Assembly: GCF_000499785.1 (NCBI RefSeq)
Contig: NZ_HG726026.1
Coordinates: 211,293-261,116 of the forward strand
Source: Bacteroides neonati
GTDB taxonomy: Bacteria > Bacteroidota > Bacteroidia > Bacteroidales > Bacteroidaceae
Reading direction: 5' to 3'
DNA: 49,824 nt
In this document: in pieces, positions 8,323 through 18,700 of the stretch
Position numbering within the stretch: the first letter of the stretch is position 1
Layout: the number at the start of each line of letters is the position of its first letter
Translations under genes and position numbers: made by a program
The notes under the pieces: generated by a model
What the model was told of the DNA's origin: nothing
What the model saw: the letters and a program-made list of their open reading frames with translations, nothing else
The model's database searches: none

Positions 8323-8828
8323 TGAATGGTCTTAGGCAATATGCAATAAGAAGAGGTCGGGAAAGCCCATTGCTCAATAGGGGAATGTCTTTTCAGATAA
8401 CAACGATTGGGGCTGCACAGGTCGAATCGGCTGTTAGTGAATTGCTGGATATTGATAAGGACAAGGCCATACGAGCTGGTCTTAGAAGTATGGGTAATAC
8501 GCTTGTATCTGGAGGAAAAAGGCGGTTGAAATCGCGATTAAAAGACTCTAGCGGATTACAGGGAAAACTTTTTAAAGCTTTTAAGATTCGCGTGAAATTG
8601 CGCAAACCGGGTGCGTTAGTAGGATTTAATAAGGATGGGCACCATTCACACTTGGTTGATATGGGAACTGAAAAAAGAAAGCATCCAATCACGGGAACTT
8701 CCGGTATCATGCCAGCTAATAGCTTTTGGACAGATACAGCTCGAGAGGACTGGGATAATGCTTCTAAAAAGCTTTTTGAAGGGATAGAACGCGCCAAAAA
8801 TAGAATTATAGAACGTAACTCTTACTAG
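8322..8828 (+). CDS. HK97 gp10-like tail completion protein
   Basis: 168 residues. The RAGLRSMGNTLVSGGKRRLKSRL stretch (shortened here to its idea: a basic helix) plus HSHLVDMGTEKRKHP and IMPANSFWTDTARE match the HK97 gp10 neck family, in which a conserved H-x-L-V-x-x-G-T precedes a P-A-x-P/F-x-x-x-A motif. It acts in joining head and tail. A start about 20 codons downstream (MSFQITTIG) is also possible. Confidence 0.8.
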   Translation: MNGLRQYAIRRGRESPLLNRGMSFQITTIGAAQVESAVSELLDIDKDKAIRAGLRSMGNTLVSGGKRRLKSRLKDSSGLQGKLFKAFKIRVKLRKPGALVGFNKDGHHSHLVDMGTEKRKHPITGTSGIMPANSFWTDTAREDWDNASKKLFEGIERAKNRIIERNSY

Positions 8829-8830
8829 GC

Positions 8831-9199
8831 ATGAATAAACTTAAAATTACCACAGAAGTACGAAGTATTCTTCTCAATTCTCCCGAGATTTTCGAATTGA
8901 TAGGAGAACGAGTTTTTCCACTTGTGGCTCCTGCGGATACTGATGGGGATTTTATTGTATATCAGCGCGATGGATATAAGATCGAATCCACCAAAATGGG
9001 TAGATGCATTGATAAACCAATGGTGTATATCAATACTGTAAGTGACGATTATGACCGATCTCAGGATTTGGCGTCAATAGTCTACGAATTACTGGAGGGG
9101 GATTTTGAAAGTCCAAATATGCGAATACGCCTAGAGGACTCAACAGAGGACTATGCGGACGGGAAATACATTCAGGTACTCCTGTTTTCAATTCAATAA
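8831..9199 (+). CDS. Tail completion / terminator protein, DUF3168-like
   Basis: 122 residues. Typical elements are ITTEVRSILLNSPEIFELIG, ERVFPLVAPADTDGDFIVYQ, and an alternating strand ending in YIQVLLFSIQ. Proteins of this type cap the tail tube at the head-proximal end. Position between the gp10-like gene and the major tail gene fits. Confidence 0.8.
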   Translation: MNKLKITTEVRSILLNSPEIFELIGERVFPLVAPADTDGDFIVYQRDGYKIESTKMGRCIDKPMVYINTVSDDYDRSQDLASIVYELLEGDFESPNMRIRLEDSTEDYADGKYIQVLLFSIQ

Positions 9200-9201
9200 T
9201 T

Positions 9202-9720
9202 ATGGCAAGAAGTAGAACAATTAACAATTTAAGTAAAATGGCAGCAATTAAACATGATTCGAATACTGACATCGTAAGGGGTGAGTTATTCTTGTTTATC
9301 GGTGAAAGTCCGATTGCATTTGCATCAAGCTGTGGGCTTGATATCTCTACCGAAGAGATCGATATCTCAAACAAGATGTGTGGAGACTGGGCGGCAGCGC
9401 TACCCGGAAAGAAGAGTTATACACTATCGAGTGAATCTCTATTGACTCGGTTAACCGGTGCGGTCAGCTTTGATACGCTGTTGGCCAAACAAGTGGCCGG
9501 TGAGACTTTGGAGTTTTTCTTTGGTGCGGCAAAGGTAACTGAGCCAACTAATGTAGGCGGAAAGTTCGCTTTAGACACCGCTCAGGTAAACTACAAAGGC
9601 ACCGTCATGATTACATCGCTATCGCTTAAGAGTGATAACGGTCAGATTGCATCGTGTAGTGCATCATTTAAAGGTATCGGCGCATTAGAACCGGTTGCTC
9701 CGGTCGTGATCGGAGGTTAG
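9202..9720 (+). CDS. Phage major tail protein
   Basis: 172 residues from 9202, or 160 from the ATG at 9238; the second start (MAAIKHDSNTD) looks more like related tail-tube proteins, and neither has a clear ribosome site. The segment LFLFIGESPIAFASSCGLDI followed by beta-rich sequence and a final ASFKGIGALEPV is typical of tail-tube proteins, which polymerise around the tape measure. A terminator follows directly. Confidence 0.8.
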   Translation: MARSRTINNLSKMAAIKHDSNTDIVRGELFLFIGESPIAFASSCGLDISTEEIDISNKMCGDWAAALPGKKSYTLSSESLLTRLTGAVSFDTLLAKQVAGETLEFFFGAAKVTEPTNVGGKFALDTAQVNYKGTVMITSLSLKSDNGQIASCSASFKGIGALEPVAPVVIGG

Positions 9721-9740
9721 AAACTTTATTTTAAACATTG

Positions 9741-9773
9741 AAAGGGCGGTCCATTGATGGCCGCTCTTTCTTT
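9741..9773 (+). terminator. Rho-independent terminator after the major tail gene
   Basis: AAAGGGCGG and CCGCTCTTT form a 9-bp stem with one mismatch around a 10-nt loop, followed by CTTT. A partial terminator here would raise tail-tube transcript over the genes that follow, matching the high copy need of that protein. Confidence 0.7.
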
Positions 9774-9787
9774 ATAAATAAGAAAAC

Positions 9788-10573
9788 ATGGAATCATTTC
9801 TAATATATGCACTTGCGGCTTTTATCATCTATTTGGTGGCTTGCGTTATCGATTTTGTTTTTTCCAGATCAGGAAGGCCTTCTCCTAATCTAATTCCACC
9901 ACCGCCCGCGCGGAAACCTGAATCTAACGCGATAAAGGGGTTTGTTGTGAGTATGAAGCTAACGATGAAGGTAGTTATCCGTTGGGAACAATTAATCGGC
10001 CGGTCTTTCTCATGCATGGACTATAAAAATCAATCGGATGTCGAGGCGTTGATTTACTGCTTGATGTTGTGTAATAATCCTAATATGACTTATACGCTCG
10101 AAGAGTTTACTCATACACTGAAGAACGATAAAATATCACGGGATATCTATAAGGCATTCGCACGCGAATCTTCTGTAATAAACCAATTTCAGGCAGCTAC
10201 AGAGTCGGTCAAATCTAGTGAATCGGGAGCCACTCCCGGGTATATTAAAGATATCGTATCGATGCTTATCATGCATGGATTGGATGCCAACTTCGCCATG
10301 AATATGGAACTGTGCGATATGCCTCTGTTTATAGCAGCTTATCAAACCAATCGGAAGGAGCTAATGGAGAGCGACAGACTATGGACATACCTCACTATAC
10401 TACCTCATGTGGATGGTAAGAAATTGCCTTCTGCACGTGATCTTTATCCTTTCCCATGGGAAGAAGAAGAGATGATGGAAGAGGCTACGAAATCCATTCA
10501 GGAGGATTCGGATAAGCTAGATGCATTTTTTGAACAAGGTAAAAATTTAATAGCAAAGAATTATGGCGGGTAG
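9788..10573 (+). CDS. Tail assembly chaperone-like protein with an N-terminal membrane-like segment
   Basis: 261 residues between the major tail protein and tape measure, where tail assembly chaperones sit. The middle region (VIRWEQLIGRSFSCMDY, then VEALIYCLMLCNNP and TYTLEEFTHTL) looks like that role. Oddly the protein opens with a strongly hydrophobic segment (residues 3-25, FLIYALAAFIIYLVACVIDF) and a proline cluster. It overlaps the tape measure start by 11 bp. I see no clear slippery site that would make a G/GT-type frameshift product. Confidence 0.6.
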   Translation: MESFLIYALAAFIIYLVACVIDFVFSRSGRPSPNLIPPPPARKPESNAIKGFVVSMKLTMKVVIRWEQLIGRSFSCMDYKNQSDVEALIYCLMLCNNPNMTYTLEEFTHTLKNDKISRDIYKAFARESSVINQFQAATESVKSSESGATPGYIKDIVSMLIMHGLDANFAMNMELCDMPLFIAAYQTNRKELMESDRLWTYLTILPHVDGKKLPSARDLYPFPWEEEEMMEEATKSIQEDSDKLDAFFEQGKNLIAKNYGG

Positions 10574-13500
10574 ATTAAGTTTCTCGATAGCGATAAATCT
10601 CCTCACGGAGAACTTCAAGAAGGGAACGAATAACGTTAAGAACGGATTCCGTTCGATGCAAATGCAGGTATTAACCTTTGCTGCTGCCTTAGGTGTCGGT
10701 GGGCTTGGGTTAAGTGACTTTGTGTCTCGACTAATAACAGTGGCCCGGGAGACGAGCCGAGTTACAACGGCACTGAAAAACGTATCGGGAAGTTTAGGGC
10801 AGTTTGCCGACAATCAACGGTTCCTGCTTGATATGGCGAAGAAATACGGATTAGAGATAAACGCTTTGACCGGCAATTTTGCAAAATTTACGGCCGCCTC
10901 TCAAGTGTCGGGTATGTCGATGATGAATCAGCGAAAAATATTTGAGTCTGTTTCCCGGGCGGCTACAGCATTTGGCATGAGTGCCGAGGATTCAAACGGC
11001 GTATTTCTTGCGTTGTCGCAAATGATGTCTAAAGGAAAGATCAGTTCGGAAGAGCTTCGTTTGCAGATGGGAGAGAGGCTGCCAATAGCATTACAGGCGA
11101 TGGCTAAGGCTGCCGGGGTTTCTGTTGCCGGTCTTGACAAATTATTAAAGCAAGGTAAGTTAATGAGTGCTGACGTACTCCCTAGGTTTGCTGATGCTCT
11201 TAATGAAATGATCCCGAACGTTGATACGGACAATCTCGAAACGTCTATAAATCGGCTTAAAAACGCTTTCACGAAGTTTACAAAAGAGACGGGCATACAA
11301 AATGCATACAAAGGTATCATCGATTGGCTTACCGGAAAGGTAACGATAGCAGGAGAAGATATAAAAAAGGTGTTTTCCAGTGTAGCGGCTTTTGTTGTAG
11401 GTGTTTCTCTTGGAAAGATGTTTAAATGGATCGTTGCCCAATTGGCTGCTTCACAAAGAGCCGCCATGATTGCAGCATCTCGATCTGCCAAAGCTGCCGG
11501 TGTTGCATTCGATGCAGTCGCTTGGAAAGCTCAAAGCGCTGGGGCTACGGTGAGCACGATGTTTACACGCTTAGGTGCATCTATGAAGTCGGCTTTTATT
11601 TCCGCATTACCTACTGCAATTCTTGTATTCTTATCTATGGCTGCTGCAAAATTGATAAGCATGCGACAAGAGGCAGCCCGAATTAAAAATCTATTCTCTG
11701 ATTACAAGGCAGAGGCAAATCAATCTACACAAACGGCTGAAATAATAGCTCTCAACACTCAATTGAAGCTGATGAATGAGAAAGGGGCCAGTCAGGAGCA
11801 GATTAATAATGCACAAGCAGAACTACAAAAGCAACTCGGGAAAGAATATAAAAGCCAGGAAGAGCTTAACAAAGCGGTTGCAAAAAGAGTTGAGCTATTG
11901 AAGGCAGGAGCCGAGGTTGATTTTTACACTCGTAAGAAATTAGAGACTGAAGATCAAATAAGCAATCTACAGCGCAAGAAAGGTAAAGCTGCAGCATCTG
12001 TCGTGCAAACTGGTGGAATGTATAATCCATGGAATGGTCCCGTTGGAATAAAAACACTATGGAGTGCGTTTAATCCATTTAATGGCGCTAAAGTTGAAAC
12101 CGATGCCGCATCGGCTGGGCTAACAGAGCTACAGCGAATATTGTCTGATGTGAACAGTAAACTGGAGACATCTACATCTTCGGCAAATGCTCTTGGCTCA
12201 ACAAATACTAACCTTGGCGGTGGAGATAGTGATGCCAAGAAAACCGACCTACAGAAAGCAGAGGAAAAGTACGCTCAATCGCTTCGTGAACTTGATGCAA
12301 AGGTCGAAATAGAGAAGATATCGAAGAATGAGTATAACAAAGCATTAGATGAACTCAACGCAAGTATGTTCATTGAGGCTAAAGGATCGGGAGATAAAGC
12401 TATACTCGAGAGCAAGTACTTCAAGAATCTGCAGGAGGCTGTTAAACATCCTCTTTATAACAAGAATATAGCTGAATTAGAGGATGTACAGAAAAAGCAC
12501 AAAGAAGAAGAGAGTAAGCTTCTGAACCTGTATCAAAACAAGCGGTTGACAGAGCAAGAATATAACGACGAACTCCGTAAACTGACGCAGGAAACGATTA
12601 AAGCAGCAGGCTCTATATCCGGACTTGAAAGCCAAGCTTATGTATCAGCGATGCAATTCCGAGCCAACTCAATGAAGCCGAATATGCCAGTAATGAAGCA
12701 GCGAGATACCACCTACGATTATAAAAAGTCAAAATCTGATATAGCTGGCGAAGAACTTGACATTGCGAAGGATTATGCCAAAAAATTACAAGAGCAAGCA
12801 AAAGAAGCCGGTAGGGCTCTTTCCGAGGAGTTAGCAAACGCAATGGCCAATGTGCCTACGTTGGAAAAAGCGTTGAAGATTGCTGTGGTCATGGAAGACG
12901 TGAAGCAGTTAAAAGAAGAGCTTAATGATGGACTCTATAGTGGCGTAAAAGATATTGCATCCAGTGCGGATCGCCTTGTTTCTTCTTTCCAAGCACTCAA
13001 AGAAGCTTTTGACCCCGATTCAGAAGCGAGCGGATGGGAGCGGTTGATGGCTGTATGGAGTGCAATGACAAACGTCGTAGACTCATTCCTTTCTGTTGCC
13101 AAAATGATGGAAAACTTAACTGAGCTTACTAATAAGCTGATACTCGCAAAACAAACTGAGGCGACTATAGATACTGCATTGACGGGCACTAAGGTAGCTA
13201 ATGCAGCAACGCAAACAACGGCTACTACTAGCGCATTAGCAACGCAAACAACTGCTGAAGTAGCTGCTTCAGCAACAAAATCGACTGCCGCATCTGTTGA
13301 GATGGCAGCGAAGAGTACGGCAGCATACGCCGCTATTCCATTTGTTGGGGTCGGGTTAGCTGCCGCTCAAATAGCTGCAATGGAGGCTATGATTATGGCT
13401 GCCGGGCTTCCTAAGTTTGCCAATGGTGGTATTGTTTCAGGCGGTCCAACATCCGGAGATAAAATCTTAGCTCGCGTAAATGCGGGTGAAATGATCCTTA

Positions 13501-13655
13501 ATGCCGGGCAGCAGTACCGGTTGTTTGAAGCGATTAACTCCGGAAGGCTAGGAAGCTCCCGAAACATCAATATCGGATTTGACAGAGTGCGTGGAGGTGA
13601 TATTCTGCTCTCTCTTAATAACACATTAAAAAAACAAGGGAAGAAACCATTATGA
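10563..13655 (+). CDS. Phage tail tape measure protein
   Basis: 1030 residues. The N-terminal 250 residues match the tape-measure domain: LLTENFKKGTNNVKNGFRSM, LSQMMSKGKISSEELRLQM, GERLPIALQAMAKAAGVS. Hydrophobic helices follow near 345-365, then long coiled-coil sequence (about 370-830) and an alanine-rich hydrophobic region near 880-950. It sets tail length; at roughly 0.15 nm per residue the tail would be about 150 nm. Overlaps the genes on both sides. Confidence 0.93.
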   Translation: MAGRLSFSIAINLLTENFKKGTNNVKNGFRSMQMQVLTFAAALGVGGLGLSDFVSRLITVARETSRVTTALKNVSGSLGQFADNQRFLLDMAKKYGLEINALTGNFAKFTAASQVSGMSMMNQRKIFESVSRAATAFGMSAEDSNGVFLALSQMMSKGKISSEELRLQMGERLPIALQAMAKAAGVSVAGLDKLLKQGKLMSADVLPRFADALNEMIPNVDTDNLETSINRLKNAFTKFTKETGIQNAYKGIIDWLTGKVTIAGEDIKKVFSSVAAFVVGVSLGKMFKWIVAQLAASQRAAMIAASRSAKAAGVAFDAVAWKAQSAGATVSTMFTRLGASMKSAFISALPTAILVFLSMAAAKLISMRQEAARIKNLFSDYKAEANQSTQTAEIIALNTQLKLMNEKGASQEQINNAQAELQKQLGKEYKSQEELNKAVAKRVELLKAGAEVDFYTRKKLETEDQISNLQRKKGKAAASVVQTGGMYNPWNGPVGIKTLWSAFNPFNGAKVETDAASAGLTELQRILSDVNSKLETSTSSANALGSTNTNLGGGDSDAKKTDLQKAEEKYAQSLRELDAKVEIEKISKNEYNKALDELNASMFIEAKGSGDKAILESKYFKNLQEAVKHPLYNKNIAELEDVQKKHKEEESKLLNLYQNKRLTEQEYNDELRKLTQETIKAAGSISGLESQAYVSAMQFRANSMKPNMPVMKQRDTTYDYKKSKSDIAGEELDIAKDYAKKLQEQAKEAGRALSEELANAMANVPTLEKALKIAVVMEDVKQLKEELNDGLYSGVKDIASSADRLVSSFQALKEAFDPDSEASGWERLMAVWSAMTNVVDSFLSVAKMMENLTELTNKLILAKQTEATIDTALTGTKVANAATQTTATTSALATQTTAEVAASATKSTAASVEMAAKSTAAYAAIPFVGVGLAAAQIAAMEAMIMAAGLPKFANGGIVSGGPTSGDKILARVNAGEMILNAGQQYRLFEAINSGRLGSSRNINIGFDRVRGGDILLSLNNTLKKQGKKPL

Positions 13656-15790
13656 GTTACAAACTAATATACACTATACCATACGCAAGCCTTAACAATG
13701 AGGCTTGCGTTGTTGAGATTGAAAAAGAGGACTACACAGGTTTACCAACCGAGTTGACCGGTTCAGAGTCTCCTTTTGAAGTAGAAATCGATGATAACGA
13801 TTTTCTTTATGCTCCAACAAGATTTAGCACTGCACGAATTCGTGTTGTCGGTAGCGACTACCTGCAAGAGTTGTACTCTACATCTTATCAACAATACAGA
13901 GTTACCTTTAAGCGTGATGGAGTTGTTACCTGGTGCGGATTTGTTAAGCCAGAGGTTTACACACAAGATTACAGCTCAGACAAGTTCGAGCTTGAAATAG
14001 AGTGTATGAGTGCAATGTCAGTATTAGAGTTTATTAAATACAAGCAGACTGGCGCCGATGGTAAGGTTTTTACTTCACTTTGGGATTTGCTTAAAAAGTG
14101 CGTAGTGGCTTCACGTGGGCAGTATTCTGCTGTTTATATCCCACATGTATATGCTAAGGATATGGAAAGTTATGCGGCTTGGGAAGATGTCTTAATCCAG
14201 ATGCTTGTTAGTGAACAGGATTTTTTCGACGAGGACGACAAACCAATGAAATTGAAAGAGGTGTTGGAAGAGATGTGCAAGTTCCTTAACTGGACATGCG
14301 TAGATTATTTGGGTGAGCTGTATTTCGTTGATATGGATCATGATGGAGAATATTACCGGTATAATCTTGATATGACAGTTTTTAGCAAAGCAACTAGAGG
14401 CCCGGTTCTTAATGTTCAAAAAGTTGGCTTTTTAGGAAACAATCACGCACTTGATTTTTTACCTGGTTATAACAAATGCATTGTTCGAACGAGCAACTAC
14501 CCAGTTGGGAGTGTTTTTATTGAAGAAGATTTCAATACGGCAAAAGTTATAGATAGATATAAGAAAATAAATTCATCCAATCCATCTGCTCCACAAAGGA
14601 CTGAAACTACATACGTGTTCCTTAAACCAAATACTTACAAGGATTATCATTATGTGTATAATGAATATAATATCCCTGATTTTGGTATCGAGAAAGGCTG
14701 GAATATTGTTTCTCAAGATCGTTTTGAGGAGACTTCACCTGATATTAAACTATCGATGTTTGGTGCTACTATAATGAAAAGATGTGAGATTCAATTCAAA
14801 GATGGTGTTTCTAGCGCATTTAATTATGACTTTGAGAATTTAATTAAGCTGTGTGTGAGTCAAACTAATTTTGTTTTTCCTAATACGGAGATAACTACTT
14901 TATTGCCAATTGGGAAGGTGTTGCTTAATCTAGGCGAATACCTTCCATGCGCATCATATATAGACGGTGCTATTTCTATTAATATGTCAATACTTACAGA
15001 TGGAATGGCTAGACAAACACCTGGTATAGATGCCGAGTTTAACTTTCAGCCAATCAAAATGTATTTTAAATTAAAAATAGGCGAATATTATTACAATGGT
15101 ACAAATTGGGTGAAAAATGAATCAACATTCGGTGTTGAGTTTGAAAATACAAATAGAGCGTACGAGCAGTACAACTTTATAAATGTAAAAAACACAAAGA
15201 CAATAGACATGCCTTATAATGGCATGAGTGGATATATTATACCGATAAAGGGAATAGCATTAACTGGGTCTCCTAGCCTGCAGATTGTTGGATTTTTCGC
15301 AAGGGGATCAGGTGTGTATGATTATGATAATAGGCAATTCGGTTGCTTTGTTAAAGATATCAAGGTGCAATATCAAAAAGAAGATATAGACGGATTAAAT
15401 GTTTCAGAGAATTCTGATCGATATTATGAAAATATTGTTAATGAAGATTATATTAATGAACTCGACGAAATCGAGTTTAAAATATCTTCATATAACAACG
15501 ATGGAGCGTGCTATAGTAAAGTGCTTATTGATGGTAAATACTTGACTGACAATCTATATTCATCCGTTATGGGAGAGCCTACTAGACCCGAGGAACAGCT
15601 AATACATCGCATCATAAATCGCTATAGTGCCACCCACGTAAAACTTACACAGGTAATAAAAGAGACACCGAAATTGACTCCTTTAACAAAGTTGTCGGAC
15701 AACTTCATGGTTGATAAGAAATTCATGCCTATTGGAGGTTCGATTGATTATAAAACCGGGCAGTATAGGTGCATAATGGTAGACGTGTAA
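13652..15790 (+). CDS. Tail-tip / distal minor tail protein
   Basis: 712 residues, no signal peptide. Located directly after the tape measure with a 4-bp overlap, where distal-tail and hub proteins are encoded. The first 130 residues are beta-rich and Dit-like (YRVTFKRDGVVTWCGFVKPE), then helical and hub-like sequence (MLVSEQDFFDED, VLEEMCKFLNWTCVDY). The 3' half is visibly AT-richer than the tape measure gene. Repeat copy 4 lies inside its 3' end. Exact role inferred from position. Confidence 0.7.
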   Translation: MSYKLIYTIPYASLNNEACVVEIEKEDYTGLPTELTGSESPFEVEIDDNDFLYAPTRFSTARIRVVGSDYLQELYSTSYQQYRVTFKRDGVVTWCGFVKPEVYTQDYSSDKFELEIECMSAMSVLEFIKYKQTGADGKVFTSLWDLLKKCVVASRGQYSAVYIPHVYAKDMESYAAWEDVLIQMLVSEQDFFDEDDKPMKLKEVLEEMCKFLNWTCVDYLGELYFVDMDHDGEYYRYNLDMTVFSKATRGPVLNVQKVGFLGNNHALDFLPGYNKCIVRTSNYPVGSVFIEEDFNTAKVIDRYKKINSSNPSAPQRTETTYVFLKPNTYKDYHYVYNEYNIPDFGIEKGWNIVSQDRFEETSPDIKLSMFGATIMKRCEIQFKDGVSSAFNYDFENLIKLCVSQTNFVFPNTEITTLLPIGKVLLNLGEYLPCASYIDGAISINMSILTDGMARQTPGIDAEFNFQPIKMYFKLKIGEYYYNGTNWVKNESTFGVEFENTNRAYEQYNFINVKNTKTIDMPYNGMSGYIIPIKGIALTGSPSLQIVGFFARGSGVYDYDNRQFGCFVKDIKVQYQKEDIDGLNVSENSDRYYENIVNEDYINELDEIEFKISSYNNDGACYSKVLIDGKYLTDNLYSSVMGEPTRPEEQLIHRIINRYSATHVKLTQVIKETPKLTPLTKLSDNFMVDKKFMPIGGSIDYKTGQYRCIMVDV
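15690..15713. repeat. GTTGTCGGACAAC-type palindromic repeat, copy 4 (inside a gene)
   Basis: AGTTGTCGGACAACT then TCATGGTTG, within codons for TKLSDNFMVDKK near the end of the tail-tip gene and about 80 bp before the fibre start. The core and the TGGTTG flank are kept although the site is coding, so either the motif has a function in DNA or RNA form or its sequence is tolerated by the protein. Confidence 0.7.
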
Positions 15791-15791
15791 A

Positions 15792-18700
15792 ATGAAGAAA
15801 GTATTTATCAGCGAAAAAGCAATTCCATCTAATCCGAGGTCGAAAAATTATTCGACAGGATCGACTATTATTCGTACTAGTAGCGGTACGAATAATAGTT
15901 TATTGCCAGCACAAGAACAACTTTTCATTAAGAAGCTAGATCCTTTTGGCAATCCATATGCATATACCGACCTACCGATCGTAACCCGCAGCGGCCTGAT
16001 AACCTACAATGACGATGGCAGCATTAACCTGCCCGATCTGTACGCCGGACTTCCCCTCGATGGCACCACCATCGGCCGCGATTCCTCCGGGGCACTTACC
16101 GTATTGGGTGGTGTAGGCTCCGACTTCGATGCAACTCAGATGTGGGCTTCCTTATCTGGATCAGGTGCAGAGCAGATCAACAAGTCTCATCTCACCGATG
16201 CTTTTGCTGGTTATGCTACCGAGTCTTGGGTAAATGATAAAGGTTATGTCACCACCACCCGTCTGAACGAGTTGATAGGCGGTGCATCGTCTGCCTTCGA
16301 CACACTGAAGGAGATAGAGGACTACATCAACTCGCACGAAAGCGTAACAGCCGGTCTGATCGCATCTCTTGGTAACAAGGTCGATAAGGTTACAGGTATG
16401 GGGCTATCGGAGCACAGCTTTACAACCGCCTTGCGAGACAAGCTCAACAGCATTGCCGACGGTGCCAACAAGTATATTCTTCCCGTGGCCAAAGCAGCCG
16501 TATTAGGCGGTGTAATGATCGGTAGCAATATCAACGTCAATGCTCAGGGAGTAATCAGCGTAGAAGCTCCTTACAGCCATCCTACGCAAAAAGCTATAAC
16601 GGCCGGAGCTGCACGTCACTTCTTAACCGGTCTTGCCGTTAACGAGTATGGTCACGTCACCAGTGCTACAAGTGCAGCTCTAACGAAAGATGATCTCCTG
16701 TCCGTACTGAAGGACGAAGACGGAGTGATCCGACTTGACGCGCAATTAGCACTAACCGGCAGCTTGATTAACTTCGCCAACTTGGGTACAGTCAATATCC
16801 CATCCTTGTATGATGGAATCCCGGTCGATGGGAAGAGTATCTATTGGGAGAATGGCACACTGAAGAGTTCCTCGACTGGCGGTGGTGGGCTTGCTAAGGT
16901 TATCGTTAAGGTAGGTCTAGCGGCCTACGAATCTGTTGACGGAGTGGTTACTCTGCCGGCTTATCCGACAATGCCCGATCTGACCAACTATGTAACAACC
17001 AACACTGAGCAAACAATATTAGGACAAAAGACATTTACATCTCCAGTTTTTTTAAATCATAGCGTGATCGGTGATGCTCCTGATAACATTAGTTTCTATA
17101 CTAAACAATTCGGAGGGCAGGGAATTAATATGAGAAGCTTATTGGTATCTGCTGATTACTCTTTGAGAAATTTAGTACCAGACCAAGGTGCATATTTTGT
17201 TGGTGATATAAAAGCTAGCTCTTTTGTTAAACACGGTGGAACTGCTAACCAAGTTCTCCGGGCTGATGGTGGAGTTTCTTCATTTAATTGGATTGCACAA
17301 CAAGGTCAACCCGAATGGATATGGGGAGGAAATTCACCACACGATTATTTCGTTTGGAACCCTGCTAATTTTAGGGTAGCAAATGCTAATGCCGTCGGGG
17401 ATGTAGGATTAAATAGAATCTTAGCATATAAAGGAACTCTTGTAAGCAATGTGAATTTTGATAATCTTTGGGAACCCGCTTGTTATTTTAATCAAATTGG
17501 AAACGGAGCCAATAATTCTAATTATCAATTAACATATAGTGTTGACTTAGTCTTTGGCGGTGATGCTTATATTTCACAATTACAACACGGAGCCAATAAT
17601 AGTAGCTTAGCTATTCGCCAAAGATGGGATGGTGTTTGGTCTCCTTGGAAAACTATACCTTTTGAAAGTGGTAATATAGAATCTGCTAACCGACTCCGGC
17701 ATGCTCGTTCTATCTGGGGACAACCTTATGATGGTACAAGTAACATAGAGGGTGCTATGTTTGGAGTTAGAAGCATTGGAGGATTAACTAATACTTCGAT
17801 TGATTATATTACTAATCACGGTCATCACTTTTACACTAACGCTGGAACTGTACACAGAATGGCTATATTAGGGAATGGTGATGTTGGGATTGGTACAGCT
17901 GATCCTGTATATAAGTTAGATGTTCGTGGCGACATACGATCTACTGCAACAATTACAGCTAGTCGTGTTGTTGCAGGATTTGATTCTGGTGTTGCAGGGT
18001 CTGTGTCTTGCAGTAATTGGTTTAGAAGTAGTGGCCCGACAGGATGGTTTCACAATGAGTATGGCGGTGGTATTTATATGACCGATCCAAACTACGTTAG
18101 AGTTTATAATTCCAAACCTTTTTGGGTCGACAATCATATTAGACTCAATCAAAACTCAAACTCATCACAATTACTCGATTTAAGAAATACGGGAGATGGA
18201 TGGACGTGGATGAGTATGGGTAATGATAGGCAAGGTGATGGATGTGTTCATTTAGCTTGGAATACAATTGCAGATACTAATTCAGGACTTACTTTTCCAG
18301 CTAATAGTTATCATATTAGACCTGGTGGAGTTAATACTATTGCAGCTTTTAATCAGGGTGGTAGCTATTTTGCAAATAAGGTTGGAATAAATACAACTGC
18401 TCCTGTTTATCATTTAGATGTTAGAGGTACTTTTAGAGTTACTGACGAATTACGCGCTAGTACAGGTATTTTATTGGATGGATTAACTGCTAACACAAAC
18501 TCACATATTAGACTTGTAAATGGAGTAAGCCACAAACAATGGGGTATTAAGGCTGGTAATTACCAAGTAAATGAGGACGATTTTACGATTACTGACGACT
18601 ATACTGGTACTTTGCCAAGCATTAGGATTAGGTCTGGGTTAGAAAGAGATTTTCTTGTTGCTAATCGGCTTTTTGTAAATGCCAACAAAGCAAATGATAG

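Noticed and set aside
10928..11491. A 187-codon minus-strand open frame within the tape measure gene
   Set aside because: Shadow of a well-supported gene; composition is the reverse image of tape-measure helices.
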